Source of the DNA: Bacteroidales bacterium
Lineage (GTDB): Bacteria; Bacteroidota; Bacteroidia; Bacteroidales; VadinHA17
Direction: 5' to 3'
Length of the DNA: 64,000 bases
Assembly: GCA_017999895.1 (NCBI GenBank)
Contig: JAGNKY010000002.1
Coordinates: 1 to 64,000, forward strand
Shown here: in pieces, positions 46,112 to 55,058 of the stretch
How positions within the stretch are numbered: position 1 is the first letter of the stretch
How the letters are laid out: each line of letters opens with the position of its first letter
The notes under the pieces: generated by a model
Told to the model about the DNA's origin: nothing
What the model saw: the letters and a program-made list of their open reading frames with translations, nothing else
Databases searched by the model: none
Position numbers and translations under genes: made by a program

Positions 46112-46303
46112 AATAAATGATTATTTATAAACAAAATAGATAAAAATTATTTGTCTCAGTCAATAGTTGCTATTTCAATATATTGACTAATAAGCAACTC
46201 GATGGTGTTTTATAAAAAAGACTTTTATGCTGTAATGCTTTTTTATTTTTTTTCTAATATTTCTACTATATTAGTAGCTTAAAGAATTGAAACAATTATA
46301 TAT

Positions 46304-49174
46304 ATGAAACGTTTTTTTCTCATTTTATTTATAGCAGGACAGTTTTTTGATGTATCCGGCCAGCTTAAAGGAGAGTTAAAAGAAAATTTTTACTGGGGTG
46401 AAACTTTTATTCTTTACGAAGAATATAAAGATGCTTTACCGTTATATCAGCTTTTGCTTAAAGTAAATCCGAAAAATAACAACTATAAATACAGAATAGG
46501 GCAATGTTTGCTGAATATTCCCGGTAGAAAGCAGGAAGCAATTCAATATCTCGAAGAAGCCGTAAAAGATATCAATCCGAAATATAAAGAAGGAAAATTT
46601 AAAGAAACACATGCACCTTATGATGCATACTATTACCTGGCAAATGCATATAGAATTAATAATCAGCTCGACAAGGCAATAGAAACTTATGAGATCTTCA
46701 AGAAAAATCTGGATCCTAAGGTTTATGATACTACTGTGGTGAATATGCAAATTGAATCTTGCCGTAATGCCTTAGAATTGATGAAACTGCCTCTCTATAT
46801 TCGAAAAGAAAACCAGGGGGCGATTATAAATGACCAGCATGCTGAAATAAATCCGGTTGTTTCAGATGATGAAACAATTATGGTCTATAATAAGTCCGAA
46901 CCTTTTCAGGAAGCACTTTATTTTACAAAAAAAGTCAACGGCAAATGGTCACAGCCTTTAAATATTATACCTTTTCTCGGGCTCGGATTCGAAGATAAAA
47001 ACTATGCAACGTCAATTTCTTCCGACGGAAGTGAGTTATATATTTACCGCGCTGGCACCGACTATGATGGAAATATTTATATGACACGACGCAAACCTGA
47101 TGATACATGGACCAACCTCATTAAACTCAACGAAAATATCAACACTAAATATTGGGAATCACATGCCGCAATAAGCCACAACGGCAAACGACTCTATTTC
47201 ACTTCCAACAGAAAAGGTTCATACGGCGGCCTGGATATTTATTATTCCGACCGCGACAGTACAGGTGACTGGGGTGCGGCTAAAAACATCGGACCGGTTA
47301 TCAATACAAAATACAACGAAGAATCACCATTCCTCGGAAAAGATGATAAAACACTATTCTTCAGTTCCAGAGGACATTTTAATATAGGTGGCTACGATAT
47401 TTTCTATTCAACCCTTCTTGACGACGGAAAATGGAGCACCCCACTAAATGTAGGTTACCCTCTAAATACAACTGACGACGATTTATTTTTTCACCCTGTA
47501 AACGAAGGTTATCAGGCATATTATGCCATGTTTGATTCAACTGGCTTCGGATTGACTGATATTTACAGAATCGAAATTTTCTCTAAAGACCATCCAAGAA
47601 AATTCTATATCAGAGGAATCGTTAAAGTAAGCGATCTACTTTCTATGTTCGGAGACAGTATTAAAATAAGCGCAATAAGCAAAGAAAATCCCGATTCTAA
47701 AATCGTTGTGTATTCGAACCCCGTTACCGGAGAATATAGATTCGAACTGCCTCAGGGCGATTATATAATTATTTATGAGGCAAAAGATGCCGAAATGGCC
47801 AGAAGATCACTCGAACTATCTCTCTACAGCCCTGCCGATACATTACATCTTTCCGATATAACACTACCTAAACTGGACTTTATCTCTGAAATGACTATAA
47901 GAAGCGGAAATAATCTGACTGCACAAAAAGGAGACACTCTCGAAATTCCTATACGAGTCGAACCTAATTCAATCCTCGAAGTTGAACACTGGCTCGGCGA
48001 TTCTCTCCTGAGAACCGAAAAATTTATTAACATTGATACACTTCTTGTTTATAAAGCAATACCAGAGACAGGAGATAACAGATTCGTTTTTAAATTAACC
48101 GACAGATTCAGCAATCAGACTGTTTCCGAATTCTTGATTTCCTCGTCCGTGAAGGAAGAAAAAATTATAAGGCCTGAATACAAATATGTCATAGCTGCAA
48201 AACAGGCAGATATGTTTTTCGAGCTCCTTAAGAAAAGAGCAGACGATCAATTAAATAAGGTGATTCAAAAGATTGAATCAACTAAACAAAAGTTCGGTAC
48301 AGTCGATGATATACTCGAATCAATAAAAAATGAGGCTTCCAGATCCGGTATAGCAACCGAACAGGTTGACATACTTGCTCTCAAAGTAGCAGTAATGGAC
48401 AATGTTCTTTCTCAGGCTGCAGTAGACATTCTGGCAAAGTACGCTGAAGGCAACCTGAAAGATATTCTTTCACAACTGAATATCTATGAAATAGGATTGA
48501 AAACATGGGGAGATCTTCAGAGATATATCGCCGAAAGAAGTGGAGGTAAAATTCTTCCTGATGAATTGAAAAATCTGGCCTTAGAAATAATAGAAGGTAT
48601 CGACCCACTTATTGAAATAATACGACATCAATTAATTACATACGGTGAATTAACGGGAAAGAGTGTGGCCATGAATGCTGCTGTTAAAAGCACGGACTCC
48701 GAAAAAACAGTTAAATCAGGTCAATGGCTGAAAACATTCTATTTGAAAGCTCTTGAAAACAAACTAAAAGAACCTTACCTGATTTCAATGTTTAGCGACC
48801 TTACTGCAGAGCCAGAAACAAAAATAGATGATTATATTAAAGAATTATCAAAATATGCAACCGGAAGCTTCTCTAACTGGCTTTACAGCTTTGACCCCGA
48901 TAAAAATAATATTGGTAATCCTCAAGAAATGGTTTCATTTCTTATCAGGAACAGAAATAAAAATATCTTCCCTGAAGATGAATTCTTCTCTTCAATGGCA
49001 AAATTTATCGCTGCAAAGCAAGTACACAGGGAAGCTTTAATAGCACAAGTCCCGGTTAGTAAGGTCTACAACTATATCCTATGGGTGGTCCTTGGTGCCG
49101 GATTAATATTTTTCTTTATTATTTTCACAAAAAAAAGAAAGAAAAAAGAAGAAAAAGAAGAAGAGAAAAAATAA
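46304..49174 (+). CDS. TPR/PD40-propeller periplasmic protein with C-terminal membrane anchor (paralogue A)
   Basis: This 956-residue protein has a signal peptide (MKRFFLILFIAGQFFDVSGQ), TPR-like helices (residues 25-150, LYQLLLKVNPKNNNYKYRIG), a PD40/WD40-like propeller (175-415) with repeats such as NENINTKYWESHAAISHNGK and SSDGSELYIYR, and a carboxypeptidase-regulatory-like domain (430-510). A long helical region (620-900) follows, then one transmembrane helix (about 925-943) and a basic/acidic tail KKRKKKEEKEEEKK. The propeller and TPR recall PorE and other T9SS-linked OmpA proteins, but no OmpA domain is present. The layout predicts a periplasmic protein anchored in the inner membrane. 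A terminator follows at 49187. Function is not known. Confidence 0.85.
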   Translation: MKRFFLILFIAGQFFDVSGQLKGELKENFYWGETFILYEEYKDALPLYQLLLKVNPKNNNYKYRIGQCLLNIPGRKQEAIQYLEEAVKDINPKYKEGKFKETHAPYDAYYYLANAYRINNQLDKAIETYEIFKKNLDPKVYDTTVVNMQIESCRNALELMKLPLYIRKENQGAIINDQHAEINPVVSDDETIMVYNKSEPFQEALYFTKKVNGKWSQPLNIIPFLGLGFEDKNYATSISSDGSELYIYRAGTDYDGNIYMTRRKPDDTWTNLIKLNENINTKYWESHAAISHNGKRLYFTSNRKGSYGGLDIYYSDRDSTGDWGAAKNIGPVINTKYNEESPFLGKDDKTLFFSSRGHFNIGGYDIFYSTLLDDGKWSTPLNVGYPLNTTDDDLFFHPVNEGYQAYYAMFDSTGFGLTDIYRIEIFSKDHPRKFYIRGIVKVSDLLSMFGDSIKISAISKENPDSKIVVYSNPVTGEYRFELPQGDYIIIYEAKDAEMARRSLELSLYSPADTLHLSDITLPKLDFISEMTIRSGNNLTAQKGDTLEIPIRVEPNSILEVEHWLGDSLLRTEKFINIDTLLVYKAIPETGDNRFVFKLTDRFSNQTVSEFLISSSVKEEKIIRPEYKYVIAAKQADMFFELLKKRADDQLNKVIQKIESTKQKFGTVDDILESIKNEASRSGIATEQVDILALKVAVMDNVLSQAAVDILAKYAEGNLKDILSQLNIYEIGLKTWGDLQRYIAERSGGKILPDELKNLALEIIEGIDPLIEIIRHQLITYGELTGKSVAMNAAVKSTDSEKTVKSGQWLKTFYLKALENKLKEPYLISMFSDLTAEPETKIDDYIKELSKYATGSFSNWLYSFDPDKNNIGNPQEMVSFLIRNRNKNIFPEDEFFSSMAKFIAAKQVHREALIAQVPVSKVYNYILWVVLGAGLIFFFIIFTKKRKKKEEKEEEKK

Positions 49175-49186
49175 TTGTATAAGAAG

Positions 49187-49213
49187 GGGGCTGAAACTTT
49201 AAAGCCCCTTTTT
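49187..49213 (+). terminator. Rho-independent terminator after paralogue A
   Basis: GGGGCT (49187-49192), a 10-nt loop and AGCCCC (49203-49208) form a hairpin followed by TTTTT. It lies 13 bases after the stop of the first TPR/PD40 gene and separates it from the next two. Confidence 0.8.
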
Positions 49214-49304
49214 GCGTATAATTAATTATATTCATCCTTTAAATTATTCAAATAGTATCAAATTAATTGTGATTTTTTTACTTTTACTGAACAAATACAA
49301 GAGT

Positions 49305-50585
49305 ATGCTCAAAAAAATTATAATTTCTTTTACAGTTGCTGCTTTTTCTATCCCTGCTTTCGGACAGGATTTGAAAGCTATGCAGGAACAATTCCTTGAA
49401 GCAGAATACTTTTTCATGGCTGGTTCATATAACGATGCACTACCTATCTATCTTTCGCTGTTTGATCAAATGCAGGATAATGCAAACCTGGCTTATAGAA
49501 TTGGCGTCTGTTACCTGAATATTAACGGTAAAAAGAACCTGTCGGTGCCATATCTTGAAAAAGCTGTATTACAAACATCTTCAAGGCATAAAGAGGGGAC
49601 AATACTTCAGGTTACTGCCCCTTATGATGCGTACTTTCAACTTGCAAACGCATATCGGGTGAATTACCAGTTCGACAGGGCTAAGGAAGCTTATCTTAGA
49701 TATCGTGGGACACTCCTTTCAAATGACAGAGAAAACCTGGATTTTATTGACCATCTCATCAATACATGTGATAATGCAAAAAAAATGATTGCACACCCTA
49801 TGAATTACCGAATCGAACTGGCGGGCATCCCTATGGATGATAACAAAGAAAATTTCAATCCGGTTATCTCTGCCGACGGAAAGACATTTATATATATGAC
49901 CACACTGCCCTTTTACAATGCAATTATGTGCTCAATAAACAAAAATGGAGTATGGAGCGAACCGGAAAATATCACTCCATATCTTAAACCTGAGGGTCAA
50001 ATTTTTGTATCATCACTTTCAGCCGACGGCAAAAAACTCCTTTTTTCAAGAAACGATCTCTTCAACAGCGACATTTTTATGTCGGTATTTAATGGGAAAA
50101 CCTGGTCGGAACCTGTTAAACTGAACAAAAATATAAACACTAAATACTGGGAATCTCAGGCATATATTACAGATGACGAGAAATCAATAGTTTTTTCTTC
50201 TGACAGGCCGGGAGGATTCGGTGGACTCGATATTTATATCTCATATAAGGAAAAAGACGACTGGGGCCCTGCAGCAAACATAGGACCAATTATTAATACG
50301 CCATTTAATGAAGACCGGCCGGCATTAATCAACGGCGGGCAAACACTTTTCTTTTCTTCACAGGGTCATGAAAACATGGGCGGATACGATATCTTCAGGA
50401 CAACCAAAAATCAAAATGGTACATGGAATACACCTGAAAATATCGGATATCCTCTGAATACACCGGACGACAATATATTCTTTACTCCTTCAGAAAAAGG
50501 CAACTCATTGTATATGTCTATTTTACGTGAAGCCGAAGGAAAATCCAGAGAAGCTATATATCACATAATTTTAAATCCCAAATAA
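49305..50585 (+). CDS. TPR/PD40-propeller protein (paralogue B, no C-terminal add-on)
   Basis: I place the start at ATG 49305 (MLKKIIISFTVAAFSIPAFG), which gives a clear signal peptide and 426 residues; a TTG start at 49212 would add 31 atypical residues. TPR-like helices cover about 20-150 (EAEYFFMAGSYNDALPIYLS) and a PD40 propeller fills the rest. Propeller repeats include KNINTKYWESQAYITDDEKS, SDRPGGFGGLDIYIS, GPIINTPFNEDRPA and QGHENMGGYDIFR. It ends right after the propeller (YHIILNPK). It is the shortest of the three paralogues and is followed by the third after about 50-60 bases. Confidence 0.85.
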   Translation: MLKKIIISFTVAAFSIPAFGQDLKAMQEQFLEAEYFFMAGSYNDALPIYLSLFDQMQDNANLAYRIGVCYLNINGKKNLSVPYLEKAVLQTSSRHKEGTILQVTAPYDAYFQLANAYRVNYQFDRAKEAYLRYRGTLLSNDRENLDFIDHLINTCDNAKKMIAHPMNYRIELAGIPMDDNKENFNPVISADGKTFIYMTTLPFYNAIMCSINKNGVWSEPENITPYLKPEGQIFVSSLSADGKKLLFSRNDLFNSDIFMSVFNGKTWSEPVKLNKNINTKYWESQAYITDDEKSIVFSSDRPGGFGGLDIYISYKEKDDWGPAANIGPIINTPFNEDRPALINGGQTLFFSSQGHENMGGYDIFRTTKNQNGTWNTPENIGYPLNTPDDNIFFTPSEKGNSLYMSILREAEGKSREAIYHIILNPK

Positions 50586-50619
50586 TTATGTAAATCATAA
50601 GGTTTATATCAATTTTTTA

Positions 50620-50627
50620 TATATTTG
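50620..50627 (+). promoter_or_regulatory. Possible -7 promoter box for paralogue C
   Basis: TATATTTG fits TAnnTTTG. A start site just downstream (about 50634) would favour translation from ATG 50649 rather than 50634. No good -33 box is visible, so paralogue C may also be read through from paralogue B. Confidence 0.35.
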
Positions 50628-50648
50628 CCTTAAATGTTTGCTATAAGG

Positions 50649-52568
50649 ATGAAAAATTTAAGGAGCTGGCTTTTAATAATGATATTGTTACAAATCGGAA
50701 TAACAGTATTCCCCCAGTCGAAAAAAGAACTGGAAGCCATGTTCACACAGGCAGAATCTCATTACCTCTTTGATGAATACGAACTTGCCAATCCTATTTA
50801 TTTGTCAATTTTGGCTTTTGAACCCGACAATTGCAATATACTTTACAAGATTGGGAATTGTTATCTTAATATACCAGATGAAAAAACAAAAGCTCTGGAA
50901 TTTCTTGAAAGAGCTGTTAAAAATGTCAGCTATGATGCAAAAAGTCATCTTTTCAAAGAAAAAAGAGCCCCTCTCGATGCCTATTTCTCACTTGGCAGGG
51001 CATACATGGTAAATAATGAACTTGAAAAAGCTATTAACACATTTCAGGTATTTCAAAAGCTTGTCAAAGAATCACCGCTGAAAGGTGAAATGCATAATAT
51101 TGAATTTGTTGACCAGCAGATACAGGCATGCAAAAATGCAATGAAATTTCAGGAAAATCCTGTCTCTTTTGATAAAGTAAAATTTCCTGCCGATTTCAGC
51201 CAGGGTTCAATTAATGATAATCCGGCAATCAGTTTTGACGGCAATACAATTGCCTATACAGAACGACGTGGACTTTCAAATGCAATCTTTTATTCAAAAA
51301 GAGAACGCGGCAAATGGCAACCCCCGATTGAGATTACTTTCGAAATAAATGCAGGCGAAGATTGTTCTACATGCGCACTCAATTACGACGGTAGCGAATT
51401 ATTCCTTTACAAGGACGATATGAAAGACGGTAATATATATTCAACTACCTGGAAAGACGGCAAATGGAGCCCAATTAAGAAACTGAACAAGAATATAAAT
51501 ACCAAATATTACGAGTCTCATGCCTCTGTTTCTGCCGATGGCAAAAAACTTTTTTTTACAAGTAACAGAGAAGATGGTAACGACCTCGACATATATATTT
51601 CAGAGAAGGATGAATCAGGTGAATGGGGAATACCCAAAATGCTTCCGAAAGAAATAAATACGCCATTTAACGAAGATACTCCTTTTATTACAATCAGCGA
51701 TACGATACTTTTTTTCGCATCGGAAGGACATAACTCGATGGGAGGATATGACATTTTCAAAAGTATAAAAAGGGGCGACGTGTGGGGAATACCTGAAAAT
51801 CTCGGATACCCTATAAACACGACTGATGACGACAGGTTTTTCTCGCCTTTTAACAACGGACTTAATGCTTATTATTCGATCTCGACAGATTACAAGAGAA
51901 AAGAGATTCATTACCTTTCTTTCAGCGGACCAGCCTTTGACCATATATTCAAAATAGCCGGAACGGTAACTTTTTCCGATTCCCTCGCCCTGCCGGATTC
52001 AAGTAATATAATTTACTTCGTTAACCTCCAGACCGGCGATACCATTAATATAATATCACCGGTGGAAGTTTCAGGAAATTATTCAATCAATACCCCTCCA
52101 GGTCATTACAGATTAGTTTTTACCGGTAACAAGTGCATTACACAATATATCGATACACTGCTCGACCGAAACGTTCCTTCAGATCTGATAACTCTGAATA
52201 TTGTCCTTAAAAGAGAACCTGAACCTGTTGTTTATGAAAAAATTGATTTGTCAAATATACCCTCAGCTAAGTCCATTGACAGTGCAATTCTTGTGAAGGA
52301 TATGAAGGTGTCAGATCTTGAAGATAAAAGTGTCAAAGATTCAGAAGTGCTGTATTATACAATACAGCTAATGGCTTTGCATAATCCTGTTGATGTCAGC
52401 TATTTCAAACATATAACCGACATAAAAGTAATGTATAATGATGAGGACAAATTTTACAGATACACAACAGGCAAATTTGCGACCAAGGAGGAAGCACTTG
52501 CAAGAAGAGAAGAACTGATAAAGAAAGGCTATCCATCCGATTTATTTGTTAAGAAAGTTACAAAATAA
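50649..52568 (+). CDS. TPR/PD40-propeller protein with C-terminal SPOR domain (paralogue C)
   Basis: Starting at ATG 50649 (MKNLRSWLLIMILLQIGITV) the product has 639 residues; ATG 50634 adds five. It has a signal peptide, TPR-like helices (20-150), a PD40 propeller (165-410; SADGKKLFFTSNREDGNDLD, EGHNSMGGYDIFK) and a carboxypeptidase-regulatory-like domain (FKIAGTVTFSDSLALPDSSN). The last 75 residues form a SPOR-type domain (YYTIQLMALH, RYTTGKFATKEEALARREEL, GYPSDLFV). SPOR domains bind denuded peptidoglycan glycan strands, so this protein is probably fixed to the cell wall in the periplasm. Paralogue A instead has a membrane helix, so the group may bridge wall and membrane (inference). Confidence 0.85.
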   Translation: MKNLRSWLLIMILLQIGITVFPQSKKELEAMFTQAESHYLFDEYELANPIYLSILAFEPDNCNILYKIGNCYLNIPDEKTKALEFLERAVKNVSYDAKSHLFKEKRAPLDAYFSLGRAYMVNNELEKAINTFQVFQKLVKESPLKGEMHNIEFVDQQIQACKNAMKFQENPVSFDKVKFPADFSQGSINDNPAISFDGNTIAYTERRGLSNAIFYSKRERGKWQPPIEITFEINAGEDCSTCALNYDGSELFLYKDDMKDGNIYSTTWKDGKWSPIKKLNKNINTKYYESHASVSADGKKLFFTSNREDGNDLDIYISEKDESGEWGIPKMLPKEINTPFNEDTPFITISDTILFFASEGHNSMGGYDIFKSIKRGDVWGIPENLGYPINTTDDDRFFSPFNNGLNAYYSISTDYKRKEIHYLSFSGPAFDHIFKIAGTVTFSDSLALPDSSNIIYFVNLQTGDTINIISPVEVSGNYSINTPPGHYRLVFTGNKCITQYIDTLLDRNVPSDLITLNIVLKREPEPVVYEKIDLSNIPSAKSIDSAILVKDMKVSDLEDKSVKDSEVLYYTIQLMALHNPVDVSYFKHITDIKVMYNDEDKFYRYTTGKFATKEEALARREELIKKGYPSDLFVKKVTK

Positions 52569-52605
52569 ATACTTGAAATACGTTTCATTTCATCTGAATT
52601 ATCCA

Positions 52606-53124
52606 ATGAAATATGAAGAAATCAACCTTAGAGCTGTAGAACCGGAAGATCTGGAACTGCTATATGAGTGGGAAAACAACAGTAATTACTGGTTGATAAG
52701 CAATACTATAGTACCTTATTCGAAATATCTACTAAAAAAATATATCGAGAACGCCCATCGCAGCATTTTCGAAGTCGGACAGTTACGAATGATGATTGAT
52801 CATATTGAAACAAAAAAAACCATTGGTACAATCGACCTTTTTAATTTCGATCCTTTTCATAAACGCGCAGAAGTTGGAATACTTATTGCCGATGAAAATT
52901 ACCGCAAGAAAGGTTGCGCATCTATGGCTCTCAAATGCCTGATTGATTACAGCTTCAATACTCTCCATCTGCACCAGCTATATTGCAACATACTTTCAAA
53001 TAATATCGAAAGTATGCAATTATTTAAGAAACTCGGTTTCCAGGAAACAGGAATAAAAAAAGATTGGATAAAAACCAACGATGGCTATCTCGATGAGCAT
53101 ATTTTCCAACTAATAAAAAGTTAA
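52606..53124 (+). CDS. GNAT family N-acetyltransferase
   Basis: The start at ATG 52606 (MKYEEINLRAVEPEDLELLY) gives 172 residues, normal for a RimJ/RimL-like acetyltransferase. The frame extends upstream to 52546, overlapping the previous gene, but that part is not family-like. Acetyl-CoA-binding segments are visible in VGILIADENYRKKGCASMAL (motif A) and LHQLYCNILSNNIESMQLFK, followed by KLGFQETGIKKDW. It could modify a protein N-terminus or an amino sugar; the substrate is unknown. A strong terminator follows it. Confidence 0.9.
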   Translation: MKYEEINLRAVEPEDLELLYEWENNSNYWLISNTIVPYSKYLLKKYIENAHRSIFEVGQLRMMIDHIETKKTIGTIDLFNFDPFHKRAEVGILIADENYRKKGCASMALKCLIDYSFNTLHLHQLYCNILSNNIESMQLFKKLGFQETGIKKDWIKTNDGYLDEHIFQLIKS

Positions 53125-53175
53125 AGCCGGTCAGTATTATTTTTTATACCTATGCTGACCGGCTTCGATTTTTTC
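53125..53175. terminator. Strong bidirectional terminator between GNAT and GH20 genes
   Basis: AGCCGGTCAG (53125-53134) and CTGACCGGCT (53155-53164) form a perfect 10-bp stem with a 20-nt AT-rich loop. A T-rich tract follows on the plus strand (cgattttttcc), and on the minus strand TTTAACTTTTT follows. It can stop transcription from both convergent genes. Confidence 0.8.
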
Positions 53176-53187
53176 CTTATCTTATCC

Positions 53188-54849
53188 TTACTTCTTTAAT
53201 CTTGTATTGCGATATTCACCTTTAAAATAATTTATATTAAGAGCATCATACCTTTTGCGTTGCACCTGAAATCGGGCCAGAAAATCTTCAAAATCTTTCT
53301 TTGATGCCTGAGTCCATCCTACTTCACTTACAGCAAACATTCTCGGACATGCCATATATTCAAGATGTTCAGGTGTTGCAATATATTCCGTCCATATATT
53401 GCCCTGCACGCCAAGTATATGCTTCTGCTGTTCTTCTGTCAATTGCCCGAATTCGGGATTAAAAGAATAAACCGTTTCGAGAGGAACGTATCCTCCTATT
53501 GCCAGAGGCTCATTATCAGGTTCAGCCTGATAATAGTCCAGATACATATATCTCGTGGGAGTCATTATAACATCATGGTTTTGTTTTGCAGCCTCTATGC
53601 CGCCTTCAATTCCTCTCCACGACATAACGGTAGCCTGAGGCGGAAGCCCTCCTTCAAGAATCTCATCCCATCCGATTATTCTTTTATCTATTGAAGTCAC
53701 AAATTTCTCTATTCTTTTAATAAAGTAACTCTGAAGTTCAATTTCATCCTTCAGGCCTTCCACCTTTATCCTTCTCTGGCATTGAGGGCACTTTTGCCAT
53801 CTTGTCTTCGGGCATTCATCGCCTCCAATATGAATGTACTCAGATGGGAAAAGATCGGCTACTTCCGACAAGACATCTTCAAGGAATTTAAAAGTTTCTT
53901 CCTTCCCTGCACAGAATACATCTTCGAAAATACCCCATCTCTTTGCCACTTCAAAAGGCCCACCAGTGCATGATAGTTCAGGATATGAAGCAAGAGCTGC
54001 AAGTGCATGACCGGGCATTTCTATTTCCGGTATAACTGTGATGAATCTTGATGCTGCATAATTTATGACGTCTTTTATTTCTTCCTGAGTATAAAATCCC
54101 CCATAAGGTTTACCGTCATAAACATTCGATCTTCTTCCGGCATGACCTACAATAGTCTCTTTCCGAAAAGCTCCGACTTCGGTCAGTTTCGGATATTTCT
54201 TTATCTCTATTCTCCAGCCCTGGTCATCGGTAAGATGCCAGTGAAAACGATTCATTTTATGAAGAGCCAGAAGATCAATATACTTTTTAATGGTTTCGAC
54301 AGGAAACATGTGACGCGCTACATCGATATGCATCCCCCTGTAAACAAACCTCGGCTCATCTTTTATTTCACAGCAAGGAACAGTAAGACTTATTGCCGTT
54401 CCGCTAAAAGTTTTCTCCACTTCATGAGGCATCAATTGCCTTATACTCTGTACAGCATGGAAAAGCCCTGCCCCACTTCCGGCCTTCACAATAATTTTAT
54501 TCTTTCCCACAGAAAGTGTATAACCTTCAATATTTTTTATAGCCGTATCAACTGCCATGAATACTGAACCTTTCGCAGCTTTTCCTCCTTCCTTTACTAC
54601 AGGAGTAAAACCTAATGCGTTATTTATCAATGATCCGAGAAAATCTGCAGATAACTTCGTTTCCTGATTAAGAGGCGAAACAATTATCTGAGTTTTCGGT
54701 CCAAATGTAAACTTTCCTGAAAGTTCCTGAATAGATACAGGTGCAGGAATAATAGCATATACGTTAGGCTCATCACTTCCTGACCCGCCTTTATTGCATC
54801 CACAAAGGACTAATAAAATAGAAAATAAAATAAAATAGACATTTTTCAT
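53188..54849 (-). CDS. Beta-N-acetylhexosaminidase (GH20 lipoprotein)
   Basis: This 553-residue enzyme has a lipoprotein signal ending VLCGC (C18), a GH20b N-terminal domain (residues 30-150) and a GH20 TIM-barrel. The catalytic Asp-Glu pair is D344-E345 in EYIHIGGDECPKTRW. Other marks are GMHIDVARHMFPVETIKKYI, NRFHWHLTDDQGWRIEIKKY, PEIEMPGHALAALA and GWDEILEGG. It releases terminal GlcNAc or GalNAc from glycans at the cell surface or periplasm. NagA, encoded 4 kb away, could use the released GlcNAc after phosphorylation. Length is normal. Confidence 0.95.
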   Translation of the reverse strand: MKNVYFILFSILLVLCGCNKGGSGSDEPNVYAIIPAPVSIQELSGKFTFGPKTQIIVSPLNQETKLSADFLGSLINNALGFTPVVKEGGKAAKGSVFMAVDTAIKNIEGYTLSVGKNKIIVKAGSGAGLFHAVQSIRQLMPHEVEKTFSGTAISLTVPCCEIKDEPRFVYRGMHIDVARHMFPVETIKKYIDLLALHKMNRFHWHLTDDQGWRIEIKKYPKLTEVGAFRKETIVGHAGRRSNVYDGKPYGGFYTQEEIKDVINYAASRFITVIPEIEMPGHALAALASYPELSCTGGPFEVAKRWGIFEDVFCAGKEETFKFLEDVLSEVADLFPSEYIHIGGDECPKTRWQKCPQCQRRIKVEGLKDEIELQSYFIKRIEKFVTSIDKRIIGWDEILEGGLPPQATVMSWRGIEGGIEAAKQNHDVIMTPTRYMYLDYYQAEPDNEPLAIGGYVPLETVYSFNPEFGQLTEEQQKHILGVQGNIWTEYIATPEHLEYMACPRMFAVSEVGWTQASKKDFEDFLARFQVQRKRYDALNINYFKGEYRNTRLKK

Positions 54850-55058
54850 AGACGGATATTTTTAAGTTTTCAAACAAATATTTAATTTTATTCCAAAAAT
54901 AAAATATTTAATTGTTATATGAGAATTTCTGCAAATTTAGCAGAGAAAAACATTATAAAAATTTATCCTCCGGCTAACGGATTAAAACTGGAAATTACCG
55001 TGGAAACCCTTGTACACCGTGGTTAAAAATATAACGAATTTAACTAAGTTGAAATAAA

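Noticed and set aside
46264..46278. CTACTA-TAT-TAGTAG palindrome upstream of TPR/PD40 paralogue A
   Set aside because: It is short and AT-rich and could be chance; no operator family is recognised.
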